From Marinobacter iranensis (lineage in GTDB: Bacteria; Pseudomonadota; Gammaproteobacteria; Pseudomonadales; Oleiphilaceae), in contig NZ_JANCMW010000002.1 of the NCBI RefSeq assembly GCF_029207565.1, positions 558,001 to 622,000 on the forward strand: a DNA stretch of 64,000 bases. The letters run 5' to 3'. A model generated the notes under the pieces. The model did no database searches, was not told the origin of the DNA, and was given only the letters and a program-made list of their open reading frames with translations. The translations under genes were made by a program, and so were the position numbers. This document shows positions 62,518-64,000 of the stretch, one piece after another (within the stretch, counting starts at the first letter, position 1; each line of letters opens with the position of its first letter).

Positions 62518-64000
62518 ATGCCGTCTCGCACAGATCTCGCCAACGCCATTCGCGCGCTGAGCATGGATGCGGTTCAGAAAGCCAAATCCGGCCACCCGGG
62601 CGCCCCCATGGGTATGGCGGACATCGCCGAGGTCCTCTGGAATGATTTCCTCAGCCATAACCCGGCCAACCCCAAATGGGCCAACCGCGACCGTTTTGTG
62701 CTGTCCAACGGCCATGGCTCCATGCTGCAGTATTCCCTGCTGCACCTGAGCGGCTATGACGTCTCCATTGACGACATCAAGAACTTCCGCCAACTGCATT
62801 CCAAAACGCCCGGGCACCCGGAGTATGGCTATACGCCAGGCATTGAGACCACCACCGGCCCGCTGGGGCAGGGCATTGCCAATGCGGTGGGGTTTGCGCT
62901 GGCGGAGAAAACCCTGGCGGAACAGTTCAACCGTCCGGGCCACAATATTGTTGATCACTACACCTACGCCTTCCTGGGCGATGGCTGCCTGATGGAAGGC
63001 ATCTCCCACGAAGTGTCTTCCCTGGCGGGCACACTGGGCCTGGGCAAGTTGATCATGTTCTATGACGACAACGGCATTTCCATCGACGGTGAAGTGGACG
63101 GCTGGTTTACCGACGACACCCCCAAGCGTTTCGAATCCTACGGCTGGCAGGTCATTCCCGCGATCGACGGTCATGACCCTGAAGCGGTCCGCAGCGCCAT
63201 CGAAGCGGCCCGGGCCAACACCACCCAGCCGACCCTGATCTGCTGCAAGACCATTATCGGTTTCGGTTCCCCCAACAAGCAGGGCACTGAAGCCTGTCAC
63301 GGCGCTGCGCTTGGCGAAGACGAAGTCGCCCTGACCCGTGAAAAGCTGGGCTGGAACCACGGTGCCTTCGAGATTCCTTCGGAAATCTATGGCGCCTGGG
63401 ATGCCCGCGAGAAGGGCGCAGCCGCGCAGGCCGAGTGGGAGCAGGCTTTCGCTTCCTACGAGAAGGCCGAGCCGGAATTGGCGGTTGAGCTTAAGCGCCG
63501 CATGGCCGGTGAATTGCCGGCGGACTTTTCCGAAAAGGCCCAGGCCTATATCCAGGAATGTCAGGAAAAGGGCGAGACAATTGCCAGCCGCAAGGCTTCC
63601 CAGAACACCCTGAACGCCTTCGGCCCGTTGCTGCCGGAACTGCTGGGCGGCTCCGCCGACCTGGCCGGCTCCAACCTCACCATCTGGAATGGCAGCAAGC
63701 CGCTGACCAAAGAGGATGCCAGCGGTAACTACGTTTACTACGGTGTTCGCGAGTTCGGTATGGCTGCCATCATGAACGGCGTTGCCCTGCACGGTGGCTT
63801 CGTGCCCTACGGCGCCACCTTCCTGATCTTTATGGAGTACTGCCGCAACGCCGTGCGCATGGCCGCGTTGATGAAACAGCGCTCCATCTATGTGTTCACC
63901 CACGACTCCATCGGCCTGGGTGAAGACGGCCCCACGCACCAGCCCATCGAGCAGTTGGCCAGCCTGCGCACCACGCCGAACATGAGCACCTGGCGCCCGG
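62518..64000 (+). CDS. tkt: Transketolase (3' partial)
   Basis: This is the N-terminal 494 residues of transketolase, the TPP-dependent enzyme of the pentose phosphate pathway. ATG 62518 follows TGGAGAAAC. The sequence opens [40 protein letters not shown], typical of Tkt, and carries the TPP/Mg site [13 protein letters not shown] and [11 protein letters not shown] near 155-190. The pyrimidine-binding domain begins near 370 ([13 protein letters not shown]). The frame is still open at base 64000. Tkt commonly neighbours metK in gammaproteobacteria. Confidence 0.97.
   Translation, partial: MPSRTDLANAIRALSMDAVQKAKSGHPGAPMGMADIAEVLWNDFLSHNPANPKWANRDRFVLSNGHGSMLQYSLLHLSGYDVSIDDIKNFRQLHSKTPGHPEYGYTPGIETTTGPLGQGIANAVGFALAEKTLAEQFNRPGHNIVDHYTYAFLGDGCLMEGISHEVSSLAGTLGLGKLIMFYDDNGISIDGEVDGWFTDDTPKRFESYGWQVIPAIDGHDPEAVRSAIEAARANTTQPTLICCKTIIGFGSPNKQGTEACHGAALGEDEVALTREKLGWNHGAFEIPSEIYGAWDAREKGAAAQAEWEQAFASYEKAEPELAVELKRRMAGELPADFSEKAQAYIQECQEKGETIASRKASQNTLNAFGPLLPELLGGSADLAGSNLTIWNGSKPLTKEDASGNYVYYGVREFGMAAIMNGVALHGGFVPYGATFLIFMEYCRNAVRMAALMKQRSIYVFTHDSIGLGEDGPTHQPIEQLASLRTTPNMSTWRP

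Noticed and set aside
62515..63939. 474-codon open frame on the minus strand opposite tkt
   Set aside because: Antisense shadow of transketolase; the plus-strand frame has unmistakable Tkt motifs.
1..64000. CRISPR array, insertion sequence, prophage, tRNA or rRNA genes
   Set aside because: No regularly spaced repeats, transposase or integrase frames, or RNA gene sequences were recognised anywhere in the window.

Overview
The window looks like chromosomal DNA of a marine gammaproteobacterium of the Marinobacter type. The GC content is moderately high. It carries a wax-ester synthase/DGAT closely resembling Marinobacter WS2, a DesT-DesC-DesB type desaturase locus next to it, the spoVR-yeaH-prkA cluster, and a nitrate-to-N2 respiration island. 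No phage, transposase, CRISPR array, rRNA or tRNA gene was seen. Both ends cut genes: ubiV on the left and tkt on the right.

Positions 1-30530 are mostly an anaerobic respiration island. In order it holds ubiV (partial), a Ca2+/cation antiporter, a P450, ubiT-narL-narX (minus strand, probably transcribed narX-narL-ubiT), a divergent NarK-like MFS gene, narGHJI with a parvulin isomerase, a Dnr/FNR-type regulator, nosR-nosZ, nosDFYL, moaA, a quinol-type nitric oxide reductase, two small membrane-protein genes and nsrR. The logic is visible in the DNA: NarL-like 7-2-7 boxes precede narG, dnr and moaA; NsrR-like 11-1-11 boxes lie on both sides of the norB divergent promoter; nsrR itself is next door. 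MoaA supplies the molybdenum cofactor route needed by NarG, and UbiV/UbiT support quinone synthesis without oxygen. No nitrite reductase (nirS/nirK) lies in the window.

Positions 30531-39553 hold the lipid block (desB, desC, operator region, desT, WS/DGAT), a BASS-family transporter, lrgAB and a TonB-dependent receptor. Positions 39554-54620 hold spoVR-yeaH-prkA, tpm, a 2-hydroxyacid dehydrogenase, an orphan MalE-like protein, a YihY protein, an HDOD protein, a DUF445 protein, rsmE, bioA with a BirA-like operator, and a DUF2505 protein. Positions 54621-64000 hold a polar amino-acid ABC transporter and the S-adenosylmethionine cycle (metF, ahcY, metK) with its apparent regulator SahR, marked by two near-identical 9-6-9 palindromes, followed by tkt.

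The most unusual signal is a dispersed family of six intergenic elements (16040, 21803, 25582, 51605, 59547, 59792). Five have a 26-30 bp nearly perfect inverted-repeat stem whose sequence is different in every copy. The stem encloses a conserved 52-56 nt core that folds into two small hairpins, and all twelve apical loops read NGGA. Two cores contain an exact match to the CsrA/RsmA binding consensus. I do not recognise this as a named element family. REP-type palindromes of a more familiar kind occur at 15104 and 57079.
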